Notes under the pieces: model-generated | What the model was told of the DNA's origin: nothing | The model's database searches: none | What the model saw: only the letters and a program-made list of their open reading frames with translations | Program-made: the position numbers and the translations under genes | Shown here: positions 1-7,599 of the stretch, piece by piece | Layout: the number at the start of each line of letters is the position of its first letter | Numbering within the stretch: the first letter of the stretch is position 1 | From: CAZJKO01 sp964546995 | Lineage (GTDB): Bacteria > Bacillota_I > Bacilli_A > RF39 > UBA660 | DNA: 32,672 nucleotides | Direction of reading: 5' to 3' | Assembly (NCBI GenBank): GCA_964546995.1 | Contig: CAZJKO010000007.1 | Location: 1-32,672, forward strand

Positions 1-35
1 TTAAGAACTTTCAAAATAAAAGTCTTAGTTTTCAT
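1..35 (-). CDS. N-terminus of an unidentified gene leaving the window
   Basis: On the minus strand a strong ribosome binding site (GAGGAGG) lies about 9 nt before an ATG whose complement is at 33-35. The frame stays open to the window edge and reads MKTKTFILKVL. A promoter-like sequence sits upstream on the same strand (101-129). Only 11 codons are visible, so the product cannot be named. The start is supported only by the ribosome binding site and the promoter, not by homology. Confidence 0.55.
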   Translation of the reverse strand, partial: MKTKTFILKVL

Positions 36-100
36 TTTTATCAAACCTCCTCTCTATAAGAGATTTGGTAGACACTCAACAACTGATATTCCCTAAGAAA

Positions 101-129
101 ATAGTAACATATTGTAAATAAAAGATCAA
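101..129 (-). promoter_or_regulatory. Sigma-A promoter for the leftward gene at the window edge
   Basis: Read on the minus strand: TTGATC, a 17-nt spacer, then TACTAT, with TG one base before the -10 box (extended -10). The -35 complement is at 124-129 and the -10 complement at 101-106. It lies after the terminator of the HAD-GtrA gene and before the ribosome binding site of the partial gene at 1-35. Confidence 0.5.
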
Positions 130-130
130 T

Positions 131-174
131 AAAAAAGGTAGAGCATTTACATAGATAAATGAACTACTTTTTTT
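131..174 (-). terminator. Intrinsic terminator overlapping the HAD-GtrA stop codon
   Basis: On the minus strand GTAG, a 2x2 internal loop, CATTTA, a 6-nt loop, TAAATG and CTAC form an interrupted hairpin (138-167), followed by CTTTTTTATT. The stop codon of the HAD-GtrA gene (164-166) lies inside the 5' arm. The plus-strand side is also followed by a T-run, so it may work in both directions. Confidence 0.6.
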
Positions 175-1153
175 CATTTTTCTTATCGAAAGCAAACAGT
201 TTAATACAAAGATAAGTAATAGGAATTCCTATAACGGCAGAAATAGCATAGGAGATTAATTTATGAAGCCCTAAAATGTTAAGAAACAAAATGACACATA
301 AGTTCTGAATGATAAAGTTTGGAATGTAAGAAATACAAAATTTTATGTACTTTTTAAAGCCAAGTGTCTCTTTAAATGCAATAAAACTATTTAAAAAATA
401 AGAAATAGTTAAACTCGTTATGTACCCGACAACAAAAGCAAGATTATCGTTTGGAATAATAAGAGAATACAAATAAGCGAAAAATATCCCATTAAAAGTA
501 TTGATGAGTCCTACAAAAACGAAGAGGACAAAACTTGGATCAAAAAATAAATGGATCAGTTTTGAAAGAGCACTAGGATGATATTGATCCCAAGGAGTAA
601 ACTTATCCTTTTTAACAATGAAAGCTTGCTTAGAAAGTTTTGCTAATGGTTCATCGGATAGAGAATCAGAATAGAACTCATCAATTTCTATGTTTTTGTT
701 ATATTTTTTTAATCGTTTTACTTTTTCTTCGCCCTTACAGTTTTCTCCTTTGATTTTTCCCGTCTTTTGATCCATCTCAGTTGCCATGACATGGTGAATA
801 TGAAGTTTCTTAGCAATTGGATCAATTAAAAAAGAAGGAGAAGCACTAATCAAAATATCGTCATCTTTATGTTTTTTATAGTACCAATCGTTAATATGTT
901 TGATTTCCTTTTCCCAAAAAGAAGCAACGAGTGTATCGATCTTTTCAAATTGTACGATATAAGAGAAAAATCTCTCTTTAAACTCTTTCGTCGAAAGCTT
1001 TCCTAAAAAGAATAGAAAAATTCCCCATACTTGTTTTGGAACAAATCGTATCATTGCCAAAGGATGTTTTTTAAGACAATAAAGATAAAAAGAAAGACTC
1101 GAATCTTTTTGATAGATCGTTCCATCAAAATCGTAAATATTGCACTTTACCAT
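164..1153 (-). CDS. HAD phosphatase fused to GtrA-like flippase domain
   Basis: 329 aa. Residues 1-190 are a HAD-IB type phosphatase: DFDGT at 8-12 (nucleophile D8, acid D10), an SAS motif at 103-105, lysines near 144-146, and DSLSDE at 163-168. Residues 200-325 are hydrophobic with four membrane segments and resemble GtrA, a family linked to flipping polyprenyl-phosphate sugars. The gene follows the UbiA-type gene with a 7-nt overlap (ATGGTAA), so translation is coupled. In mycobacteria the UbiA partner makes polyprenyl-phospho-5-phosphoribose, which a phosphatase dephosphorylates before flipping. Inference: this protein carries out both of the later steps for a lipid-linked ribose. Domain calls are firm; the substrate is inferred. 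Confidence 0.85.
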   Translation of the reverse strand: MVKCNIYDFDGTIYQKDSSLSFYLYCLKKHPLAMIRFVPKQVWGIFLFFLGKLSTKEFKERFFSYIVQFEKIDTLVASFWEKEIKHINDWYYKKHKDDDILISASPSFLIDPIAKKLHIHHVMATEMDQKTGKIKGENCKGEEKVKRLKKYNKNIEIDEFYSDSLSDEPLAKLSKQAFIVKKDKFTPWDQYHPSALSKLIHLFFDPSFVLFVFVGLINTFNGIFFAYLYSLIIPNDNLAFVVGYITSLTISYFLNSFIAFKETLGFKKYIKFCISYIPNFIIQNLCVILFLNILGLHKLISYAISAVIGIPITYLCIKLFAFDKKNEKK

Positions 1154-2016
1154 AATTGCCCTCCATAAATAAAGTAGGACATGACAAGACCATAACCAAG
1201 AATAAGCCCGATCAATAATTTATCCGAAAGCACAACGTCAATTGGATCACCAAAAGAACCAGATTCGATGGTTAAACTGTACTTCATACAAATGATCAAA
1301 ATAAAAGGCATGGTCCAAATAATGTTAGGATACTGACTACTAATCGTAGGATCGATACACCAAAGAGAGTAGAAAACGATTACCAAACAAAGGCAGAGAT
1401 ACATATTTTTATCTAAAAATTCACGATTGTAGTATTGTAGTACTTTTCTCGATTTACTTCCTTGTTTATCAATTTCATTACGTCTTTTACCGAGTCCTAA
1501 ATAGAAAGACATCGCCATAACCGTCAAGTAAAGTAAATGTGAAACAGGAATTCCTGTGACACAAGAACCGAACAGTACGCGAATGATAAATCCTGAAACC
1601 AAAATGACAATATCGACGAGTACCACATTTTTAAGACCTAAACTGTACCCTAAGTTAAGAAGAACATAGAGAATCAAATAGACCCAACCTAAAATATTTG
1701 TTCCAGCAGCAAAATAAGTAAGAACAAACGAACTAACGAGTAAGAAAACCGCTAAAACAAGGGCCTCTTTAATAGAAACTTTCCCTGATGCAATAGGACG
1801 ATGCTTCTTTTTCTCGTGCAATCTGTCCTTTTCTACATCGCGAATATCGTTGATGATATAGACGAACGAAGAAGCAAGTGAAAAAGCAAAGAACGCAAGA
1901 ATTCCTTTTCCTAAAAGATTGATATCAAAGAACTGTCCACTAAAGATAAGTGGTAAGAAAATAAGAGCATTTTTTAAATAGTGTGTGACTCTCATCAACT
2001 TTAAATAGTTTTTCAT
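1147..2016 (-). CDS. UbiA-family polyprenyl-phosphate phosphoribosyltransferase
   Basis: 289 aa, about eight to nine membrane segments. The first UbiA motif is NDIRDVEKDRLH at 56-67, followed by KKKHRPIASG, the pattern typical of decaprenyl-phosphate phosphoribose (DPPR) synthases rather than quinone or heme prenyltransferases. A second motif region has YSLGLKN...DIVIL. DPPR synthase moves phosphoribose from PRPP to polyprenyl phosphate. The start at 2016 is chosen because GAGGAG lies 8 nt before it. An upstream ATG at 2034 would overlap that ribosome binding site and lie at or before the likely transcription start. First gene of the leftward pair with the HAD-GtrA fusion. No DprE1/DprE2 epimerase genes are visible, so the product would stay as ribose unless they lie elsewhere. 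Confidence 0.85.
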   Translation of the reverse strand: MKNYLKLMRVTHYLKNALIFLPLIFSGQFFDINLLGKGILAFFAFSLASSFVYIINDIRDVEKDRLHEKKKHRPIASGKVSIKEALVLAVFLLVSSFVLTYFAAGTNILGWVYLILYVLLNLGYSLGLKNVVLVDIVILVSGFIIRVLFGSCVTGIPVSHLLYLTVMAMSFYLGLGKRRNEIDKQGSKSRKVLQYYNREFLDKNMYLCLCLVIVFYSLWCIDPTISSQYPNIIWTMPFILIICMKYSLTIESGSFGDPIDVVLSDKLLIGLILGYGLVMSYFIYGGQLW

Positions 2017-2038
2017 GAATATGACTCCTCTCATTTTA

Positions 2039-2067
2039 AGAATACCATAATTTGTCGAGAAATGGTA
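2039..2067 (-). promoter_or_regulatory. Promoter of the UbiA / HAD-GtrA operon
   Basis: On the minus strand TATTCT (complement 2039-2044) is preceded by TG plus one base, an extended -10 box. The -35 position 17 nt upstream reads TACCAT, which is weak. Transcription would start near 2032, leaving a short leader with a GAGGAG site before the ATG at 2016. Confidence 0.4.
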
Positions 2068-2085
2068 GCAAAATTAAGAGAGGCT

Positions 2086-2094
2086 TGATATAAT
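2086..2094 (+). promoter_or_regulatory. Extended -10 promoter of the rightward GT-C gene
   Basis: TGATATAAT, a consensus -10 hexamer (2089-2094) with the TGn extension. No good -35 is visible. It sits 24 nt before the GT-C start, back to back with the leftward promoter. Confidence 0.6.
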
Positions 2095-2117
2095 CAACTT
2101 AAGAGAAGAGGATGTTT

Positions 2118-4001
2118 ATGAATCACGTACTATTAATGATCAGTGGAATAAGTATGTTGTTATCATCGTGGATATTAACTTGCTCGATAGAACAAAAAGA
2201 CAAATTAAAACAAATGATAACTTTTTTTTCAACCTTTGTGATGAACGCCTATCTTGGAGTGATGTTATTAGGTTTTATTGTACAAAAGCTGAACATGCAT
2301 ACATTGACTATTTATCATATCGTTGTACTACTAGTATTAGGACTCGTTTCATGGTGGAAAAAAATAGATGTCTTTCCATGGAAAAGGAAACCAAACCAAA
2401 ATCAAATGATCCCTAAATGGGAAAAAATTGTATTAGTCTTAATTGGAATAACATTTATTTTACTTAGTGTATTTAAATTCGGAATGATCATAAATACGAA
2501 AGAAACATCGGACGATGGAAAGAATTATCATGTTCCTGTTCTTTACGATTACATTCAAAAAGAAAAAATAACAGCAACTGAAAAAGTAGTATGGAGTGAA
2601 GCATATCCAAAGAACATGGAAATGTTAAATCTTTGGACCTTAGTTTTTGAACCAAATGGAATCATCTTAAGAACACCACAATTATTTCTATCTCTATTAG
2701 GATCACTCGCTGTCTATTCTATATTAAAGAAGAAAAATACCAAAAGTACATATTGTGCCTTAGGAAGCTTATTTTTCTTTATTTCTCCCTTCATATTATG
2801 TCAAACGACAACGACCTATCTAGATGGTAGTATGATTAGTATCTTCATGCTTGCTCTTTACTATTTATTAGAATATTTAGATAGTAGAAAAACAAAAGAT
2901 CTATGCTTAATGAGCATGTTGCTTGGATTTATGATCGGAATGAAATCTTCCGGAATCGCTTATGGCACAATTACTGTAGTTTTTCTTTTTCTCTATCTTC
3001 TATTGATAGAAAAACAAAGCATAAAAGAACAGATCAAGCCCTTCTTAATGATAGGTGGAATTGTTATTTTATTTGGTGGGACTTTTTACATATGGAATTT
3101 CCTTCGCTTTAAAAATCCATTCTTTCCCTTCAAAATGTTGTTTTTTGATGGCTACGATGTAAATGAAAGAATTATGGTTCCAATGACTCCAGATGTAGTG
3201 AAAGGAAAAAGTGTTCTTTACCAAATATTTTACTCATGGTATCAACTTCCAACAAATGTAATAACAGGAATAGATCGTTCTGGATTGATCAGTAGATTGC
3301 TCGTTTTTTCTTGTGACCAACGGCTAGGTGGAATGGGCGCAATATGGTCACTTGTTTTGTTTCCAAGTATTCTTCTTTATAGTATCATTGCAATCATAAA
3401 AAAGAAAAACTGTACCAAACAAGAATGGTTGATCATCTTAATATTAGTAACGAGTTTTATCGTAACTCCTGCCGCATGGTGGGCAAGGTACTCTGGTTTT
3501 ATTATATTATTAGGAATCGGTGCTTTCACAAAATTGATGAAAGAAATCAAAAATAGAGGAATAAAATTCATTCTTTTAACAGGAACCATCTTAACCATAA
3601 TGCTAACCATCGTTCAAGGAACTTATTTGGACTATGTAACATATAAACAAAAAGATCAAACAGAAGCATTGCTAAGTGATATAAATAATGTAATAAACCA
3701 AAATCGTTCCTTAAAAATCATCGTGTTCGAACCACTCAAAGATTACAATTACCTTTTATTACAAGGAAAAAACGGTCAAAATATTGTCAAAGCATATTAT
3801 CCACAAGATGAACTGAACTATATTAGCAAGTATTTAGATCACTATAATGTGAATACCTCTCAAGACATAGAAAAAGTATTAGAACAAGAAAAGGATTATG
3901 ATTATATTTTAACGTATGAAAAGGAAGAGTATTTTGATCGAAGTGGATTTGAAAAAATATTAGAAAGCAATCTAGGAACTTTTTATCAAAAAACAAAGTA
4001 A
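2118..4001 (+). CDS. GT-C type membrane glycosyltransferase
   Basis: 627 aa, about 11-13 membrane segments and a soluble C-terminal region of about 120 residues. Between early membrane segments it has SDDGKNYHVP (131-140), then YPKNMEMLNLW. This matches the acidic-YHLP...YP.N.E pattern of bacterial GT39-like GT-C enzymes, in which the acidic residues of the first outer loop are catalytic. Such enzymes transfer a sugar from a polyprenyl-phosphate donor on the outer membrane face. The start at 2118 is preferred over an ATG six bases earlier, because AGAGG then has normal spacing. It is transcribed divergently from the lipid-linked ribose pair, so polyprenyl-P-ribose is a possible donor (inference). 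The acceptor is unknown. Confidence 0.7.
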   Translation: MNHVLLMISGISMLLSSWILTCSIEQKDKLKQMITFFSTFVMNAYLGVMLLGFIVQKLNMHTLTIYHIVVLLVLGLVSWWKKIDVFPWKRKPNQNQMIPKWEKIVLVLIGITFILLSVFKFGMIINTKETSDDGKNYHVPVLYDYIQKEKITATEKVVWSEAYPKNMEMLNLWTLVFEPNGIILRTPQLFLSLLGSLAVYSILKKKNTKSTYCALGSLFFFISPFILCQTTTTYLDGSMISIFMLALYYLLEYLDSRKTKDLCLMSMLLGFMIGMKSSGIAYGTITVVFLFLYLLLIEKQSIKEQIKPFLMIGGIVILFGGTFYIWNFLRFKNPFFPFKMLFFDGYDVNERIMVPMTPDVVKGKSVLYQIFYSWYQLPTNVITGIDRSGLISRLLVFSCDQRLGGMGAIWSLVLFPSILLYSIIAIIKKKNCTKQEWLIILILVTSFIVTPAAWWARYSGFIILLGIGAFTKLMKEIKNRGIKFILLTGTILTIMLTIVQGTYLDYVTYKQKDQTEALLSDINNVINQNRSLKIIVFEPLKDYNYLLLQGKNGQNIVKAYYPQDELNYISKYLDHYNVNTSQDIEKVLEQEKDYDYILTYEKEEYFDRSGFEKILESNLGTFYQKTK

Positions 4002-4012
4002 ACAAGCATCAT

Positions 4013-4041
4013 TTGTGAAAAGCCAAATAGTTTGCTATAAT
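4013..4041 (+). promoter_or_regulatory. Sigma-A promoter before the split glycosyltransferase genes
   Basis: TTGTGA (4013-4018), a 17-nt spacer and TATAAT (4036-4041) with TG one base upstream. It covers a GTG that would extend the next reading frame to 4015, which shows that the longer frame is not the real start. Confidence 0.75.
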
Positions 4042-4059
4042 ATTGGAAAGGAGCAATTC

Positions 4060-4533
4060 ATGAAAAAAGTATTATTCATCTCAAGCGCTGGAGGACATTT
4101 ATCAGAAATGTTAGAGTTAAAGGATTTGTTTTCCAAATACGATTACCACATTATTACTGAAAAAACAAAATCGACAGACAGTTTAAAAGAGATATATAAA
4201 GATAAAGTAAATTATTTAATCTATGGAACCAAAGATCATATGTTGACGTATCCTTTTAAATTGTTGGCAAATTGTTTTAAAAGTTTATATTTCTATTTAA
4301 AATTAAGACCTCAAGTGATTATTACGACAGGAGCGCATACTGCAGGACCGATGTGTTGTATTGGGAAACTGTTGGGAAGCAAAATTATTTATATTGAATC
4401 ATTTGCCAATATTTCTACCAAGACGGTAACGGGAAGACTGATCTATCATCTAGCTGACTTATTTATTGTACAGTGGGAGAGCATGTTGAAACTCTATCCT
4501 AAAGCAACTTATGGAGGGTGGATTTATCGATGA
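4060..4533 (+). CDS. Alg14-like membrane subunit of split glycosyltransferase (PssD/Cps14F type)
   Basis: 157 aa. Starts MKKVLFISSAGGHLSEM, the glycine-rich opening of Alg14/EpsE/PssD proteins, and contains VIITTGAHTAGPMCCIGKLLG and IYIESFA, then ends YPKATYGGWIYR, all family hallmarks. It should anchor and activate the Alg13-like catalytic partner encoded directly after it, and the pair would transfer a sugar from a UDP donor to a lipid-linked acceptor. The start is set by AAAGGAG (4047-4053) and by the promoter at 4013-4041. It overlaps the next gene by ATGA. Confidence 0.85.
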   Translation: MKKVLFISSAGGHLSEMLELKDLFSKYDYHIITEKTKSTDSLKEIYKDKVNYLIYGTKDHMLTYPFKLLANCFKSLYFYLKLRPQVIITTGAHTAGPMCCIGKLLGSKIIYIESFANISTKTVTGRLIYHLADLFIVQWESMLKLYPKATYGGWIYR

Positions 4534-5024
4534 TATTAGTATTATTAGGAACACAAGATAAAAGTTTTCATCGTCTTTTAGAACAAATCGACAAGTCGAT
4601 AAAAAAAGGAACGATCAAAGAAGAAGTCATCGTCCAAGCAGGATACACCAAATACGAAAGTGAAAAGATGAAAATATTTGATTTTGTATCGAAAGAAGAA
4701 CTAGAATCCTATGTTGAAAAAAGTTCATTTATTATTACTCATGCAGGGGTAGGATCGATTTTAGATGGTATTAGAAAAGGAAAGAAAATGATTGTTGCTC
4801 CAAGATTGAAAAAATACAAAGAACACACCAATGATCATCAATTGCAAATTTTAAAAGAATTTTCTGAATTAGGATATGTGTTACCAATGTACGATTTTAA
4901 TAAATTAGATAATTTAATCGCAAAAATCGAAAAATTTAAACCTAAAAAATTCGAGTCAAAAAACCAAATGATCACGATCATTAGCGACTATATAGATAAA
5001 AATATAAAGGATGTGAAAAGATGA
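4530..5024 (+). CDS. Alg13-like catalytic subunit of split glycosyltransferase (PssE/Cps14G type)
   Basis: 164 aa. Begins MILVLLGTQDKSFHRL and carries the GT28-type nucleotide-sugar region: FIITHAGVGSILDGIRKGKKMIVAPR, followed by KEHTNDHQLQ. This is the C-terminal half of an MurG-like GT-B fold and needs the preceding Alg14-like protein for membrane and acceptor binding. The start is the ATG that overlaps the upstream stop as ATGA. Longer starts would lie well inside the preceding gene. Its stop overlaps the ABC ATPase start in the same ATGA manner, giving coupled translation of three genes. In pneumococcal Cps14F/G the sugar is beta-1,4-galactose; GalE in this locus would fit, but the sugar here is not proven. 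Confidence 0.85.
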   Translation: MILVLLGTQDKSFHRLLEQIDKSIKKGTIKEEVIVQAGYTKYESEKMKIFDFVSKEELESYVEKSSFIITHAGVGSILDGIRKGKKMIVAPRLKKYKEHTNDHQLQILKEFSELGYVLPMYDFNKLDNLIAKIEKFKPKKFESKNQMITIISDYIDKNIKDVKR

Positions 5025-5764
5025 AAACAACTGCCAAGGAAATCGCCATTGAAGTAACGAATGTAAGTAAAGATTTTAAATTGTTCTATGATAAAGCAAA
5101 TACTTTAAAAGAAAAACTATTATTCTGGAATCGCAATCAAAATGATGTGCTACATATTTTAAAAGATATCAATTTAACAATAAAAAAAGGGGAAACAGTT
5201 GCTTTGATTGGCGTAAACGGAAGTGGGAAAAGTACCCTTTTGAAGTTGATGACGAAAATCATCTATCCCAATAAAGGATCTTTAAAAACATACGGAAAAC
5301 TAACGTCCCTTTTGGAGTTGGGAGCAGGTTTCCATCCTGACTTTTCAGGACGTGAAAATATCTATTTTAATGCCTCAATTTTTGGCTTAACCAAAAAAGA
5401 AATCGATGCAAGATTAGAACAAATTATTGCTTTTTCTGAATTGGAAGAATTTATTGATAATCCCGTTCGAACTTATTCTTCAGGAATGTATTTACGTCTT
5501 GCCTTTTCAGTTGCGATTAATGTCGATGCTGATATTTTACTCATCGATGAAATTTTAGCAGTAGGGGACCAACACTTCCAAGAAAAATGTTACAAAAGAT
5601 TAGAAGAATTAAAACAAGAAGGAAAAACGATAGTCATTGTGACGCATGCCTTAAATGTAGTAAAGGAATTTTGTGACCGAGCAATTTGGATTAAAGATGG
5701 TGAAATCAAAGAAGATGGCGATCCGAAAGTAGTTGTAGATAACTACTTAAAGGAATGTTCATAG
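5021..5764 (+). CDS. Polysaccharide ABC exporter ATPase (Wzt/TagH type)
   Basis: 247 aa cytoplasmic ATPase. Walker A is GVNGSGKST (64-72), the signature is YSSGM (152-156), Walker B is ILLIDE (172-177), and the switch histidine is H209. The segment ENIYFNASIFGL after the Q-loop region is typical of the Wzt/TagH family, which exports O-antigen or teichoic acid. It ends soon after the ATPase core and lacks the C-terminal carbohydrate-binding domain of E. coli O8/O9a Wzt, so recognition of a chain-end cap is not expected. ATGA overlap with the upstream gene; the permease follows 17 nt downstream. Confidence 0.93.
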   Translation: MKTTAKEIAIEVTNVSKDFKLFYDKANTLKEKLLFWNRNQNDVLHILKDINLTIKKGETVALIGVNGSGKSTLLKLMTKIIYPNKGSLKTYGKLTSLLELGAGFHPDFSGRENIYFNASIFGLTKKEIDARLEQIIAFSELEEFIDNPVRTYSSGMYLRLAFSVAINVDADILLIDEILAVGDQHFQEKCYKRLEELKQEGKTIVIVTHALNVVKEFCDRAIWIKDGEIKEDGDPKVVVDNYLKECS

Positions 5765-5781
5765 GAGACTAGGAGGCTATT

Positions 5782-6558
5782 ATGGTACAAATGATAAAAA
5801 ACTTATATGAATATAGGGAATTATTAAAAACGAATGTTCAAAAAGAAATAAGAGGAAAATATAAAGGTGCATGGCTTGGAATCCTTTGGTCTCTATTAAA
5901 TCCCTTATTACTATTGATTGTCTATTCGATTATTTTTCCTCACATTTTAAAAATTCAAGTTCCAAACTATACAATGTATTTATGTGTAGCGCTACTACCT
6001 TGGACGTGTTTTACATCGACAATTCAACTTGGAACTTTTGCCGTTGTTACCAATGGAAATATCGTAAAAAAAGTCTATTTTCCACGAGAAATTTTACCAA
6101 TTTCTGTCGTAACAAGTGGAATTATCAATTTTTTGATTACATCGATTGTCATGTTTGCATTCCTAATTTTTGGCGGAATTGGATTTAGTCCATATATTGT
6201 ATTTTTTCCACTCATTGTCCTATTACAGTATTTGATTATGTTGGGGATTACATTTATCTTATCTGCGGTTACGGTTTACATAAGAGACTTAGAACATTTA
6301 GTTGGAATTGCTTTAATGGTTTTATTTTATGCAACACCAATTGTCTATACTATGGAATCCATCCCAGGAAATATAGCGTGGATTTTAAATATCAACCCAA
6401 TGACACATGTCATTTCTGCCTATCGTGATATTTTATACTATCAACAAATGCCAAATTGGTCTAATTTAGGAATCCTTTTCATTATCGCGACAATATTGTT
6501 TATAATAGGTTACTATATATTTAAAAGATTAGAAAAAAACTTTGCTGAAGAGTTTTAA
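5782..6558 (+). CDS. Polysaccharide ABC exporter permease (Wzm/TagG type)
   Basis: 258 aa, six membrane segments, ABC-2 family. The N-terminal amphipathic stretch is followed by KEIRGKYKGAWLGILWSLLNPLL, a hallmark of Wzm/TagG/RfbA permeases. Later come VYFPREILP and INPMTHVISAYRD, also family marks. It forms the membrane channel with the preceding ATPase and moves a finished lipid-linked polymer outward. AGGAGG precedes the ATG. The first gene of the dTDP-sugar pathway follows 18 nt after its stop. Confidence 0.92.
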   Translation: MVQMIKNLYEYRELLKTNVQKEIRGKYKGAWLGILWSLLNPLLLLIVYSIIFPHILKIQVPNYTMYLCVALLPWTCFTSTIQLGTFAVVTNGNIVKKVYFPREILPISVVTSGIINFLITSIVMFAFLIFGGIGFSPYIVFFPLIVLLQYLIMLGITFILSAVTVYIRDLEHLVGIALMVLFYATPIVYTMESIPGNIAWILNINPMTHVISAYRDILYYQQMPNWSNLGILFIIATILFIIGYYIFKRLEKNFAEEF

Positions 6559-6576
6559 AAGAAAGGAAAGATCCAT

Positions 6577-7452
6577 ATGAAAGGAATTATTTTAGCAGGA
6601 GGAAAAGGGACAAGACTTTATCCTATGACGTTAGTTACGTCAAAACAATTGTTACCCATCTACGATAAACCGATGATTTACTATCCATTATCTGTTTTAA
6701 TGTTAGCGGGAATTAAAGAAATTTTAATTATTTCTACACCGAAAGATTTACCACTATATGAAGAGTTATTGGGAGATGGAAGTGCCTATGGTCTTCACCT
6801 TGAATACAAAGTGCAAGAAAAACCAAAAGGTCTTGCAGATGCTTTTATTTTAGGAGAAGAGTTTATCGGAAAAGATCGTGTCTGCCTTATTTTAGGAGAT
6901 AATATCTTCCATGGTGGTGGAATCACCATTGCGATTGATGAGGCGATGAAACAAAAAGAGGGGGCAACAATTTTTGGCTATCCAGTCATCGATCCTAAAG
7001 CATTTGGCGTTGTCGAATTCGATGAAAAAGGAAACGTTTTATCGATCGAAGAAAAACCACAAGAGCCAAAATCGAATTATGCAGTACCTGGTCTATATTT
7101 TTACGATAATGATGTCATTGAAATTGCTAAAAATGTAAAACCATCTGCTCGTGGAGAAATCGAAATTACAGCCGTCAATAACGAATATTTAAAAAGAAAC
7201 AAATTGAAAGTCACTTTATTTGGTCGAGGATTAGCATGGCTTGATACAGGAACGCCAGAAAATATGCAACGAGCATCTTCCTTTGTTGAGTCTGTCCAAT
7301 CACAACAAGGCTATTACATCGCATGCTTAGAAGAAATTGCGTATCAAAAAGGATTTATAACATTAGATCAATTAAAAGATAGAGCAACACAATTAAAAGC
7401 AAGTGACTATGGAAAATATTTGTTGAGAATTGTAAAGGAAGAAGAAAAATAA
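6577..7452 (+). CDS. rfbA: Glucose-1-phosphate thymidylyltransferase
   Basis: 291 aa, the usual RfbA/RmlA length. Makes dTDP-glucose from glucose-1-phosphate and dTTP in the cytoplasm. The nucleotidyltransferase signature GGKGTRLYPMT is at 8-18, followed by KQLLPIYDKPMIYYPLS, the LGDNIFHG metal-binding segment, and GRGLAWLDTGTP near the C-terminus, all matching RmlA. Preceded by AAAGGAAAG. It supplies the RfbB enzyme encoded downstream after a 147-nt gap with its own promoter. Confidence 0.96.
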   Translation: MKGIILAGGKGTRLYPMTLVTSKQLLPIYDKPMIYYPLSVLMLAGIKEILIISTPKDLPLYEELLGDGSAYGLHLEYKVQEKPKGLADAFILGEEFIGKDRVCLILGDNIFHGGGITIAIDEAMKQKEGATIFGYPVIDPKAFGVVEFDEKGNVLSIEEKPQEPKSNYAVPGLYFYDNDVIEIAKNVKPSARGEIEITAVNNEYLKRNKLKVTLFGRGLAWLDTGTPENMQRASSFVESVQSQQGYYIACLEEIAYQKGFITLDQLKDRATQLKASDYGKYLLRIVKEEEK

Positions 7453-7516
7453 GAGCCAATCTTGTTTACTTTCTTTCTTTTTTTATGAAAAGAATGGAAT
7501 AAAATCAATTTTATCT

Positions 7517-7545
7517 TTTAAAACAAAAGGAAAATATAGTATAAT
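7517..7545 (+). promoter_or_regulatory. Promoter in the rfbA-rfbB gap
   Basis: TTTAAA (7517-7522), a 17-nt spacer, TATAAT (7540-7545). The 147-nt gap between rfbA and rfbB holds no gene and no convincing terminator hairpin; a T-rich stretch follows the rfbA stop. This promoter probably boosts the long downstream stretch from rfbB to galE. Confidence 0.5.
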
Positions 7546-7599
7546 GATATTAGAAGAATGAGAAGGATATCGAAAAAACGTTCATTGAAGGAGGAATAT

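Noticed and set aside
2168..2416. Plus-strand open frame inside the GT-C gene
   Set aside because: It overlaps a membrane protein with the YHVP motif in the other frame, and has no start signals.
4015..4059. Longer start (GTG) for the Alg14-like gene
   Set aside because: This GTG lies in the promoter -35 box; the ATG at 4060 has AAAGGAG and fits the family N-terminus.
4518..5024. A possible frameshift splitting one glycosyltransferase into two genes at the ATGA overlap
   Set aside because: Both parts match the known complete two-subunit Alg14/Alg13 (PssD/PssE) arrangement, including the normal YGGWIY end of the first and GTQ start of the second.
7558..7599. Longer start for rfbB
   Set aside because: The added residues overlap the leader and ribosome binding site, and the NAD-binding motif sits at the normal place with the 7600 start.
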